A stretch of DNA of 64,000 nt from UBA5364 sp050259235 (GTDB taxonomy: Bacteria; Bacillota_I; Bacilli_A; RF39; UBA660). The DNA lies in NCBI GenBank assembly GCA_050259235.1, contig JBLNAG010000006.1, positions 8,691 to 72,690 on the forward strand, in the 5' to 3' direction. Both the position numbers and the translations under genes were made by a program. The notes beneath the pieces were generated by a model, which was given only the letters and a program-made list of their open reading frames with translations, made no database searches and was not told the DNA's origin. Positions 22,429 through 31,582 of the stretch are shown here, in pieces. Every line of letters begins with the position of its first letter. Positions within the stretch are counted from its first letter, which is position 1.

Positions 22429-24183
22429 TTACCTTACATTTTCGTGTGTAATACTTAACGTGTTTTCATAGCTATTTCTAATGTTACCAGTACTTATATT
22501 GTGTAAAGCTTTTTCCCTAGACAGAAGATAATTCTTCTTATCATTACTTAACCAACTAAGGTTATAATTAGGTGATTTAGTACCATCTTTTAATAAAGTC
22601 ATTCCATAATTATCATATAGATCTAACAATTCATTACTTGTATAATTATTACCTTGTGATAATGCTTTAAGGAAATGATCTTGAATATCAACGTATTGAT
22701 TCATAAAATCCTCATTATATTCAAATAAGTCTGTTCTTGTATATTTAAGATGACTATTTAATTCACTTTCAAAAAGTGTTATTAGAAAGAATGTATCTTG
22801 AAGACTAAGATTCTTATCTTTTATTTGCTCTGCAAGATTTAAATAAAAATATTTAGTTAATGTAGTACAAATACTACCTTTCATTTGATAATTAAGTTTA
22901 TCAAAATCAGCTGTATTAAGTTTAGTACCATATTTTTCTTCATAGATTTTAACAAAATCTTCTGTTTGCATATGCATAATATCAAGAGAGTACATCATTT
23001 TTATTAATTCTTTTTTTTGTTCATCAGTAATGCAATTAAATTGCTCAAACAACGGCTTTAATCTATTGTCAAATGTTAATCTTTCTGTTTGATTAACATT
23101 AACATCATCATCTAGAATTGTAACTAAACTCATACCTTCTAAATAGCCAATCATATTATGATATGTACTAGCATCATCACCAGTATAATTATTGGCATTT
23201 TTTTCAGCTGCTGCTTCAATGAACCAATCCCACATTAGAGGATTGGTTTTTAAATTTGGCCAAGCATAAGCTGGACCATAATTGGTATCAAACCCATTAT
23301 TTTTCTGAACATCAATGCAAGCATCTTGAAATATGTGCATAACTTCATGAATAATGGTATTACGATATGCATCAATATTAGGATTCATTATTTGTAATAC
23401 ACTTACCATATCTGGACTGATAACTAAACAGTTATCTTTAGTCATAAATGCCATATCTGGGGAAGCAGCTTTAAATATTTTTAAATGAGCTAAATTACAA
23501 CTTGCCTTATCTGCATCAATTAATCCTTTTTCTAAATGATAATTAAAAGTGTCAGTAATTATTTGACATACTTCAAGTAAATCTTTATTACTTAGATTAT
23601 CATATACTTTTCCGCCACCAATTTTATTACTAGATTCATCAAGGTAAACTTTATTATTTTCAATTATAATATTCATTAATTGTGAGGCATTAATACTACT
23701 AGCATCTTTTAATATATCACCACTATGATTAGAAACATCAAATGTTAGTTGATTATATTTACTAAGTGCAGCATCAATTCCAAATAAATCTTCATTTGGA
23801 TAAACTACATCAATATCTTCAATATAATTTTTAAATTGATTATAATTAGCACTATTTAGTAGAGTATTAACTTTGCTTAAATCAGATTCAGTAATTCCTA
23901 ATGTAGGATTGTAAATTTCTATTACTTCTTGATTTGTTGTTATTGCTGGTGAGCCAGTAGTAGGGGCAGTAGGGGTTTTGGTAGGTTCTACTTGTGATGT
24001 ATAACTACTTGGTTGATAGCTATCTTTAAATTTATGATATTCACTTAGATTATTAAAAACATATATTCCACCTGCAATACTTATAGTTAAAGTAATTGCT
24101 CCAATTGTCGCAATAACAGTTTTATACAATTTGTGTGGTTTACCACCTTTAAAAGCATTTTGATTTATATTAATTTTACTCAT
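22429..24183 (-). CDS. Membrane-anchored HEVMH zinc metallopeptidase in the T7SS locus
   Basis: A 584-residue protein with a short basic cytoplasmic lead, one membrane segment (about residues 20-45, TVIATIGAITLTISIAGGIYVF), a Pro/Thr linker (about 60-85) and a large external domain. HEVMH at 279-283 inside IIHEVMHIFQD is a zinc-binding catalytic motif, and FIEAAAEKNA about 40 residues later is a likely third-ligand helix (gluzincin-like). It shares the extended motif with the protein at 1239-2954. It lies between esaB and the substrate operon, where EssA/EssB-type genes would be expected. Whether it trims substrates, opens the wall or does something else is unknown. GGTGGGG precedes the ATG. 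Confidence 0.72.
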   Translation of the reverse strand: MSKININQNAFKGGKPHKLYKTVIATIGAITLTISIAGGIYVFNNLSEYHKFKDSYQPSSYTSQVEPTKTPTAPTTGSPAITTNQEVIEIYNPTLGITESDLSKVNTLLNSANYNQFKNYIEDIDVVYPNEDLFGIDAALSKYNQLTFDVSNHSGDILKDASSINASQLMNIIIENNKVYLDESSNKIGGGKVYDNLSNKDLLEVCQIITDTFNYHLEKGLIDADKASCNLAHLKIFKAASPDMAFMTKDNCLVISPDMVSVLQIMNPNIDAYRNTIIHEVMHIFQDACIDVQKNNGFDTNYGPAYAWPNLKTNPLMWDWFIEAAAEKNANNYTGDDASTYHNMIGYLEGMSLVTILDDDVNVNQTERLTFDNRLKPLFEQFNCITDEQKKELIKMMYSLDIMHMQTEDFVKIYEEKYGTKLNTADFDKLNYQMKGSICTTLTKYFYLNLAEQIKDKNLSLQDTFFLITLFESELNSHLKYTRTDLFEYNEDFMNQYVDIQDHFLKALSQGNNYTSNELLDLYDNYGMTLLKDGTKSPNYNLSWLSNDKKNYLLSREKALHNISTGNIRNSYENTLSITHENVR

Positions 24184-24253
24184 TTATATTTCCCCACCTT
24201 ATAATAAAATTATACTATTCTTAGATACTTTAAAACAAGCAAATAGGCAAAAA

Positions 24254-24279
24254 ATAAACAGACTTTACAGTCTGTTTAT
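24254..24279 (-). terminator. Terminator of essC-esaB
   Basis: ATAAACAGACT pairs exactly with AGTCTGTTTAT around a 4-base loop, followed on the minus strand by a T-rich run. Confidence 0.85.
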
Positions 24280-24281
24280 AG

Positions 24282-24536
24282 TTACATTAGGATTAAGCTA
24301 GTCCCATTTCTAATATCAGTTTCTCTTATTAAATCATTAACAGAATATTTTTGACCAGTTTCACGATTATAAAGAGAACTATTCCCATTAATACTATAAG
24401 TTCCACTACTAATATCAAATATGGCTTTAGTCATAAGAATAATAACATTACCAATACGCTTATTAACAGGAATGTATAAGTTATATGTTTCTTCAATTTC
24501 AGGAACAATTAATTCAATTAATATTTTATTTTTCAT
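24282..24536 (-). CDS. esaB: EsaB/YukD ubiquitin-like protein
   Basis: An 84-residue protein with beta-grasp patterns (KILIELIVPEIEETYNLYIPVNKRIGNVIILMTKAI ... YNRETGQKYSVNDLIRETDIRNGTSLILM), matching the small ubiquitin-like EsaB/YukD family of firmicute T7SS. ATG 24536 is preferred because GGAGGAAC lies just upstream. It overlaps the 3' end of essC by 11 bases, so it is coupled to it. Confidence 0.85.
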   Translation of the reverse strand: MKNKILIELIVPEIEETYNLYIPVNKRIGNVIILMTKAIFDISSGTYSINGNSSLYNRETGQKYSVNDLIRETDIRNGTSLILM

Positions 24537-27500
24537 TTTGTTCCTCCACATCCACTACACATTTTATAGTTGTTAGTTTACCTTTAGTAATAGCAAATCC
24601 CATGTATGCAAAGTTTTTCTTTCTTGTTTCTGCATCAATGTTAGTAACATTAATAGCAATTTGTGATCCTATACCATCACCTAACCAAATACCTGAAGTA
24701 TTATTAACTTGTGTAGAGTACCAAGGTTCTAGTTGCATATTCTTATATGATGAATAATCATCTACAAATAAGAACGCATTGTTTTTTAGAGTACTTGCTC
24801 TATTGAAAATATTGGTTAAGATTGGTTTAATATTAGGACCTACTTTACTTGTAAATGCTCCAATACCAACCATTATATAAATATTCTTATTTGTACCATT
24901 GGCATCATCTTGAATTTGATTATTAATAGCTACCATAATTTTATCAAAATCATTTTTATGGCAAGGAACACCTTCAATGTTCGTGTTAAAGATACGTAAA
25001 AAATCAATAACCATAATATTGGCATATTTTTTCATTTCTTTAGCAATTGCATAAACAAATTCGATTTTATCTGCAATTTCATTACTTAAAACAATATTGA
25101 TATTATTTTCTGTAAAGTTATATTTAAATATATTCTTAGTATCAATGTTATAACCAATTGGAATATGTCCAAGATCAGTAGCTTCATTTATAACTAAATC
25201 TAACGTTATTTCATCAGGAACAACAGTGATTCTTTTAGCTCTTTCGGTATACGATTGATTAAGAATTTCACTAGCCTTTTTAATAACATTATTTATTTGA
25301 CTAGGTTCATAAATATAAGCAGTTTGGAATTCAAATACTTCATCGTTTTTATCAATAATACCTCGCCCAACATACTTAGCAGGGATTAATCCTCTTGGTG
25401 TATTTTGAATAACTGCACGATAATCATCATCGTTAGGTAATTGAAGAGCAATTTTATTATTGAAGTTTTGAGCCATACGACTTCTTACGGCTGCTGTTGT
25501 AGCAGCTGTTATAATAAAGTTAATTCCAAATTTGGCACATTCACGATAAATAGGTTGTGCTGCTTCAGATAATTTATTAAATGCTTCAGAGAAAATATCG
25601 TAACCGTTTATAACAACAATAATTAATGGTAGTTTATTACCACTATTTTCGCAATAATTTATATAACTTCCAGCATAATCAGAGAATAAATCTCTTCGTC
25701 TTTCCATTTCTTCATAAACCATAGCAAAGATGTTATTTATTTTTTCTTGTTCATCTACTGTTGCTACTTCACCAACATGTGGAATATTATTAAATACTTT
25801 TAATGTTTCAGCACCACAATCGATAATATAGAAATTAACTTCTTGTGGTGTATGTTCAGCAATCGTTGACCAAATAATAGTGGTTGCTAATAGTTCCTTA
25901 CCACTACCACTTTGACCGTAAATAACAGTATTACCACCGTTAGTTAAATCTAAATTTAATAAGCCTTGTTCTTGTTTAGTAGGTTTATCATATTCACCAA
26001 TAACAGGATTAATAAAGAATGGATTAGGTTTATAATTATATTTTACTTTTAAATCATTGATATAAATAAATCCAGGTATGATATCGAGCCATAACTTTTT
26101 ACGCTTGATGTTTTCACTTTCAGATAACTGATAGATATATTTAACAGTATTAGTTAATTGATCACCCAAGTTACCATTTTTATCATTTTTAGGATTTTCT
26201 TTAACTAAGTCATTAATAGTTTTGACTACATAGCCTACATTATTAACAAAGTTAATTGAATCATCAACTTTCTTTAAAATACGATTACTTGGAACATATT
26301 TAGCACCACCCCAAGCTGATTGACCAATATCAAAGTAATCATCATAACCAACTTGAAGATAGAAGCGGCCAACATCTTTTAAGCTAGCTGCATCTGGCTT
26401 TTTCAACATTTCCATACTGTCTGAACGATCTTGTACTTTTAAACATACTTTAAATTTAGAGTTACTCCAAATTTGATCGTTAACAACACCACTTGGTTTT
26501 TGAGTTGCTAGAATTAAATGAACGCCTAATGAACGGCCGATACGAGCGGTTGTAATTAGTTGATCCATAAATTCTGGTCTTTGACTCTTAAGTTCCGCAA
26601 ACTCATCTGTAATGATAAATAAATGAGCTAATGGTTCTTTAACAATTCCTTCACGATATAATCTTTGATATTTATAGATATCAATAGTACTTTCATCAAG
26701 AGAATCTTTTACTTCATTGAATATTCTTTGACGTCTTTTTAATTCACTTTCTATTGATACTAAAGTTCTATTCATTTCACTAGTATCTAGATTTGTTATA
26801 GTTCCAGCAAGGTGAGGAATATGAACACCTGTTGCTTTATTTTCAAAAGCCCCAGCTAAGCCACCACCTTTATAATCTATTAGAACAAATTGAACTTCAT
26901 ATGGATGATAATTAACAGCCATTGATAAGATATAGGTAATAATAAATTCACTTTTACCTGAGCCTGTAGAACCGGCAATTAAACCGTGTGGTCCATGAAA
27001 TTTTTCATGTAAGTCTAGCATAAATAATTCGCCAGTTGTTTTAACACCAACAGGAGTAGATAAATTTACAACTGGATTGTTAGACTTCCATCTATTTAGA
27101 ATATTTAATTGTTCTACCTTAGAAGCGTTGTACATTTCAAGAAAAGAAATCATATTTGGTAAACCGGCACTTTCATCTTTTGATAAAATAGGAATATTTG
27201 CTAGTTTAACACTTAATGCTTTCATATCTAAGTCAGGAATAGCATCAAGTTTGAATTGAACTTGTGATTGTGTTTCTATTTCTTCGCCTAAGATACAGCC
27301 ATCTTTGGTTGTTATACTGATAAATGTTTCGCAAGTACTTGGTAAATCCCTAGTACTATTAGACATTGTAATAAGTGAAAAACCTAAGTTTTGTTCATTT
27401 TTACAAATCATATCAGCAATAGCTTCTTTTTTAGCTGTTTTATAATTATCACAAAAGATTAAATAATAAGGTGAAAAATTTTTAAATCCTTGATCTTTCT

Positions 27501-29148
27501 TTAGATCCTCTAATCCTTCTTCATCTTTACCAGCATCTTTTATTTGATCACGACGCATTTTATATTCTTCTTCAAGATAACTAGCAATTGATCTTAGCTC
27601 ATCTTGATTAGTTGCGAAGAATCTAATATTTTTATTATCACTCCAACAGTGTGGTAAAAATTTAGTATATTCCCAATTCTTTTCTTGCTTTTTATTAGTT
27701 AAAATAACCAATTTTACATCATTAGCACTATGATTCGCTACTATTTGGGTAATAATACTATTGAGGTATTTTTCCTTTTCTTGTGTATTAAAGATAAAAG
27801 ATATATTAGGTTTACTAGTTAAAGAATAGGTTATTGGTACATCTTTTAGTAATTTAGCTTTTTCCACTACTCTATATACTGATTCAAATAAATTATCTTC
27901 ATCTAAAGTAAAATGTTCTTCTGGTGCTTTAATAGTTAAATCAGTATCTTTATCTCCAATACCTAAACGAACAGCAAGAAAGTCTCCATCATTAATTTGT
28001 CTACTCCATAATTTTTTGTCATTATTAATAATCATATTAGAGCATTCAAACGCTGAAGGATTATTAGCATATTCAATAAGAGTGTGTTGTTTCATTGTTT
28101 GATCAATTACTTGCTCTTTCTTATCTAAATAAGCTTTATATTTTGTTTGTCTTAATTCTTCACGTTTCCTACGTTTTCTTTTATTATAAGCAGTCATAAG
28201 TCTTGGAATTACTAAACTACCAATAATCATGGCTAAACACATTATAATTTGTGGTAAAACACCCATCAAAGTCTTTTTACCAGTTGAAAGACTATCAAAA
28301 ACAGAATATCCTGTAACAAATGAAGAAGCTAACATTGTTAAACTTGTTCCAATTGATAATAAGAAAGGAATATCTGGTTGATCATCTTTATTAGGAGGAG
28401 CATCAATTTCTAAATCAAGGTGTTCAACTTTTTCTCTCATACGAGGAGTATGAAAAAAATAATCATCATCTTTATATAAATTAATACTGCTTTCTTCTTC
28501 GTCTACTTGTTCATAAGTAGAATTATTAACATTATCATTTGTATTATAAGCTGTTAAGTCTTTGACACTTACACTACTTTTTGGGTTATTGATTTTTAGA
28601 AAACCATTCATCCAGATAATTTTCAAACCGTTTAAGAAAATTACATCTCCAATTTTCAATTCATGTTTTATAATACTTTGATTATTTACATATGTATAAA
28701 AATTAGTACTTTTAGTTTCAATTACCCAACTATTTTCAACTTTAGTTATTTCACATTGAATATTATCAACTAAAGGACTATTATATAAAATATTACAATC
28801 TTTACTATTACCTATTTTAATATTAGTTAATTTTGAATAATCTAAAGCATAGATTTCCTTTTCGATTGTTGGGGAAGCATAAAGCATAATATATTCATTT
28901 CGACCTAATATTTTTAGATAATAAAAAGAATAATCATCTAACGTCATTTCTTCTACTGTTTCTTGATTATTAACAATATTGACATTCCCATTACTTTTTA
29001 ATTTCCATTTGCCAGCTTCTGCTTCAATAGTAACAATACTATCTTCATCGCTATTTAAAGATCTATAAGGCATTAAAAAAGCTGAATCTACTTTAGTTGG
29101 CAAAACATATTTATCGATTTTTTTGTTGTCAATTAAATAAATCTTCAA
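24526..29148 (-). CDS. essC: Type VII secretion ATPase EssC (FHA, two membrane segments, FtsK/SpoIIIE domains)
   Basis: A 1540-residue protein. Residues 1 to about 200 hold two FHA-like beta domains, followed by an acidic linker and two membrane segments (about 262-310). The first FtsK/SpoIIIE ATPase domain has Walker A GSTGSGKSE near 724 and Walker B LFIITDEFAELK near 850. The second has GQSGSGKE near 1076, with Glu after the Lys, and a Walker B region LIIVVINGYD lacking the usual acidic pair. A third domain has no clear Walker A. This is the motor of T7SSb. The start is TTG with GGAGGGG 5 bases upstream; the nearby ATG is out of frame. First gene of the essC-esaB unit. Confidence 0.93.
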   Translation of the reverse strand: MKIYLIDNKKIDKYVLPTKVDSAFLMPYRSLNSDEDSIVTIEAEAGKWKLKSNGNVNIVNNQETVEEMTLDDYSFYYLKILGRNEYIMLYASPTIEKEIYALDYSKLTNIKIGNSKDCNILYNSPLVDNIQCEITKVENSWVIETKSTNFYTYVNNQSIIKHELKIGDVIFLNGLKIIWMNGFLKINNPKSSVSVKDLTAYNTNDNVNNSTYEQVDEEESSINLYKDDDYFFHTPRMREKVEHLDLEIDAPPNKDDQPDIPFLLSIGTSLTMLASSFVTGYSVFDSLSTGKKTLMGVLPQIIMCLAMIIGSLVIPRLMTAYNKRKRRKREELRQTKYKAYLDKKEQVIDQTMKQHTLIEYANNPSAFECSNMIINNDKKLWSRQINDGDFLAVRLGIGDKDTDLTIKAPEEHFTLDEDNLFESVYRVVEKAKLLKDVPITYSLTSKPNISFIFNTQEKEKYLNSIITQIVANHSANDVKLVILTNKKQEKNWEYTKFLPHCWSDNKNIRFFATNQDELRSIASYLEEEYKMRRDQIKDAGKDEEGLEDLKKDQGFKNFSPYYLIFCDNYKTAKKEAIADMICKNEQNLGFSLITMSNSTRDLPSTCETFISITTKDGCILGEEIETQSQVQFKLDAIPDLDMKALSVKLANIPILSKDESAGLPNMISFLEMYNASKVEQLNILNRWKSNNPVVNLSTPVGVKTTGELFMLDLHEKFHGPHGLIAGSTGSGKSEFIITYILSMAVNYHPYEVQFVLIDYKGGGLAGAFENKATGVHIPHLAGTITNLDTSEMNRTLVSIESELKRRQRIFNEVKDSLDESTIDIYKYQRLYREGIVKEPLAHLFIITDEFAELKSQRPEFMDQLITTARIGRSLGVHLILATQKPSGVVNDQIWSNSKFKVCLKVQDRSDSMEMLKKPDAASLKDVGRFYLQVGYDDYFDIGQSAWGGAKYVPSNRILKKVDDSINFVNNVGYVVKTINDLVKENPKNDKNGNLGDQLTNTVKYIYQLSESENIKRKKLWLDIIPGFIYINDLKVKYNYKPNPFFINPVIGEYDKPTKQEQGLLNLDLTNGGNTVIYGQSGSGKELLATTIIWSTIAEHTPQEVNFYIIDCGAETLKVFNNIPHVGEVATVDEQEKINNIFAMVYEEMERRRDLFSDYAGSYINYCENSGNKLPLIIVVINGYDIFSEAFNKLSEAAQPIYRECAKFGINFIITAATTAAVRSRMAQNFNNKIALQLPNDDDYRAVIQNTPRGLIPAKYVGRGIIDKNDEVFEFQTAYIYEPSQINNVIKKASEILNQSYTERAKRITVVPDEITLDLVINEATDLGHIPIGYNIDTKNIFKYNFTENNINIVLSNEIADKIEFVYAIAKEMKKYANIMVIDFLRIFNTNIEGVPCHKNDFDKIMVAINNQIQDDANGTNKNIYIMVGIGAFTSKVGPNIKPILTNIFNRASTLKNNAFLFVDDYSSYKNMQLEPWYSTQVNNTSGIWLGDGIGSQIAINVTNIDAETRKKNFAYMGFAITKGKLTTIKCVVDVEEQNEK

Positions 29149-29180
29149 TCATACCCCTCCGACTATTCTTTTACCCTATA

Positions 29181-29189
29181 ATTATACCA
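29181..29189 (-). promoter_or_regulatory. Extended -10 promoter of essC
   Basis: TGGTATAAT on the minus strand, about 33 bases before the essC start. No clear -35. Confidence 0.55.
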
Positions 29190-29273
29190 TAATCGACATA
29201 AAAAAAATAGTACGAAAAATGTAGTATTTTGAAATAATAATTACTATGCAATAAAAAACAAATAAATTTAGAA

Positions 29274-29888
29274 TTACTTGTTTTTATATTTTAATCTTAA
29301 ATTTGGGAACTTGAAAATATTAGTAAATTTATTATAACAATAGAAGAACCATATACGTGAAATTGATTTTTGTTTTATTTTAACTGGTTCGGAATTTATG
29401 CTTTCAATAAAACCGTTAACAATTACTTCGGGATTATTTATTCTGTATAAACCATCTTTTATATCTGTAACTGACCAGTCATATTTTTTTGCAATTTTTA
29501 TAAATCCTCCAAGTTTATCTAAAGGAATAGTAATCAATGGTTTTTCAAATTCTAACCATTCAATAGCTTTTTGAGTAAGTAAAAAACCTATTTTGTTTTT
29601 TCTAAATACTTCATCTACAAAAAAAGTACAAATTTTCTTTTCTGTTTCGCCTTTTTTTAAACTTGCAAAACCAATTATTTTATCATTGATATGAGCTACA
29701 ATAATATTTCTACTGCCATCATATATCCCAGGTACTTGTTTACTTAAAAACCATTGTTTATAATCAGGATAATCTTCTTTTACTTGTAAACTTAATAAAA
29801 GGACATTATTGATTATATTTTGTACATATTCCATCGGATAACCTTTATTGATAAGTTCATTTAAACTATTGATTTCTATTTTTGACAT
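29274..29888 (-). CDS. GNAT-type N-acetyltransferase
   Basis: A 204-residue protein. The segment IIVAHINDKIIGFASLKKGETEKKICTFFVDEVFRKNKIGFLLTQKAIEWL is a GNAT core (beta strands, then a pantetheine-binding-like R/K-x-x-x-I-G turn). The C-terminal 60 residues are basic and unrecognised. Substrate unknown. AAAGGAAGAT precedes the ATG. Divergent from the oxidoreductase gene at 30018. Confidence 0.72.
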   Translation of the reverse strand: MSKIEINSLNELINKGYPMEYVQNIINNVLLLSLQVKEDYPDYKQWFLSKQVPGIYDGSRNIIVAHINDKIIGFASLKKGETEKKICTFFVDEVFRKNKIGFLLTQKAIEWLEFEKPLITIPLDKLGGFIKIAKKYDWSVTDIKDGLYRINNPEVIVNGFIESINSEPVKIKQKSISRIWFFYCYNKFTNIFKFPNLRLKYKNK

Positions 29889-30017
29889 ACATTATCTTCC
29901 TTTTGATTAACTATTATATAATTAAAAAACTAAAAATCCAAGTATTATAATATAATTTAAAATAATATTTTGAATTATATATTCATATTTCGCCTATACT
30001 AAATTTAGGTGATAAAA

Positions 30018-31502
30018 ATGGAATCAATATGGATGAGAGATTATATAAATAAAAATTTACCTACTGTGGATAAAAATATAGATACGCCTGTTTTAATAAT
30101 AGGTGGTGGTATAGCAGGTTTAATGTGTGCTTATAATTTTATGAAAAATGGTATTAAATTTGTTTTAGTTGATAGTAAAAAACTAGCAAGTGGGGTAAGT
30201 GCATTTACTACTGCACAAGTTAGTGTTGCTCATGACTCTATGTATGAAGAAATAAAGAAGAAGCACGACAAGGATACAGCAATATCCTATTTAAATTCAC
30301 AAATTGAAGGTTTAGATATAATTAATGAAATAATAGAATCTGAAAGGATAAAGTGTGATTATAGAGAAGAAAGTACTATATTATGTGCTAGTGAAGATAA
30401 AAATGTTGAAACATTAAAAAAGCAATATAACACAGTTAGAGAATATGCTGATGTTAAATTACTACGTTCAAAAAAAGATATTTTTAAATATAAAAAGGGC
30501 CTTGAATTTAAAAATCAATTTATATTTAACCCTATGAAATATATGATGAATATTATAGATATTTTGATTAGAAATAATTGCTTATTATATGAAAATTCTA
30601 ATGTAACTAAAATCGAGAAAAAAGATGATAGATATGAAGTATTAATTAATAATAATTATAAAATAAATACTGATAAAATTATTATGGCTTGTCACTATCC
30701 TTTCTTGAATCCTGATAATTTATATTTTGCAAAAATATATCAAAGTAAATCTTATGCAGTAGCGTTTAAGACAAGTGTTAAAATAACTGCTAACTATGTA
30801 TCTCTTGATGAACCTTATTATTATATTAGAACTTATGATAATTCTACATTAATAATAGGAGGAAGTGATCATTATACAGGATTAGATATAGATATAAATA
30901 AGTGTTATGAAAAGTTAATTAATAAAATACATGACATAGATAAGGATGCTAAAATATTATATAAGTGGTTCACAGAAGACTGTATGCCAATTGACTCATT
31001 ACCTTTTGTTGGCAAATATTCAAATAAAAATCCTAATATAATTTTAATCACAGGTTTTCAAAAATGGGGATTCACAAATAGTCATATTGCTGCCAAAAAT
31101 GTTACTAATATGCTTCTGGGTAAGAAATATGATGACTTATATAAAACCAATAGATATACATTAGCTAAAGATTTAAAATCCACATTTAGAATGATTGCAC
31201 ATAGTATTGATGGATTAGTACTTAGTAGATTGTTTATAAAAAATTATGAATTAAGTAAAATAAAAGTTGGTAGTGGAAAAGTTATGAGATATAAAAATAC
31301 CAACGCATTGGTTTATCGAGAAAGTGAAAATGAATTCATATTTCTAAAGAATGTATGCACTCATATGGGATGTACTTTAATATGGAATGATGTAGATAAG
31401 GTATGGGAATCTAAATGTCATGGATCTATTTTTGATAAGTATGGTCATGTTATATACGGACCGGCCTTTAAAGATTTAGAGAGAATAGATTTTGATAAAT
31501 AA
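30018..31502 (+). CDS. FAD-dependent oxidoreductase with C-terminal Rieske domain
   Basis: A 494-residue protein. The N-terminal dinucleotide motif GGGIAGLMCAYNFM (about 29-42) opens a DadA/glycine-oxidase-type FAD domain; DCMPIDSLPFVGKYS is the matching C-terminal FAD segment. The last 80 residues hold a Rieske [2Fe-2S] site, CTHMGC and CHGS, preceded by VGSGKVMRYKN. This architecture corresponds to the YhfW-type group of Firmicutes; electron donor and acceptor are unknown. ATG 30018 is chosen for AGGTGAT at 30007-30013. Confidence 0.88.
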   Translation: MESIWMRDYINKNLPTVDKNIDTPVLIIGGGIAGLMCAYNFMKNGIKFVLVDSKKLASGVSAFTTAQVSVAHDSMYEEIKKKHDKDTAISYLNSQIEGLDIINEIIESERIKCDYREESTILCASEDKNVETLKKQYNTVREYADVKLLRSKKDIFKYKKGLEFKNQFIFNPMKYMMNIIDILIRNNCLLYENSNVTKIEKKDDRYEVLINNNYKINTDKIIMACHYPFLNPDNLYFAKIYQSKSYAVAFKTSVKITANYVSLDEPYYYIRTYDNSTLIIGGSDHYTGLDIDINKCYEKLINKIHDIDKDAKILYKWFTEDCMPIDSLPFVGKYSNKNPNIILITGFQKWGFTNSHIAAKNVTNMLLGKKYDDLYKTNRYTLAKDLKSTFRMIAHSIDGLVLSRLFIKNYELSKIKVGSGKVMRYKNTNALVYRESENEFIFLKNVCTHMGCTLIWNDVDKVWESKCHGSIFDKYGHVIYGPAFKDLERIDFDK

Positions 31503-31514
31503 ATATTAAAAACT

Positions 31515-31538
31515 AAAATCAACATTGTTGATTTTTTT
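31515..31538 (+). terminator. Terminator after the Rieske oxidoreductase
   Basis: AAAATCAAC pairs exactly with GTTGATTTT around ATT, followed by T-run. An extended -10 TGATAAAAT follows at 31550-31558. Confidence 0.8.
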
Positions 31539-31549
31539 AATGCTTTTTA

Positions 31550-31558
31550 TGATAAAAT
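31550..31558 (+). promoter_or_regulatory. Extended -10 promoter (TGATAAAAT)
   Basis: Lies 12 bases after the terminator and 25 bases before the cysteine desulfurase start. Confidence 0.5.
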
Positions 31559-31582
31559 ATATTAGATTGATGGAGGTGAAAT

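Noticed and set aside
24485..24757. 90-codon plus-strand frame in the essC/esaB region
   Set aside because: Antisense to the essC and esaB ends, no ribosome binding site, no homology pattern.
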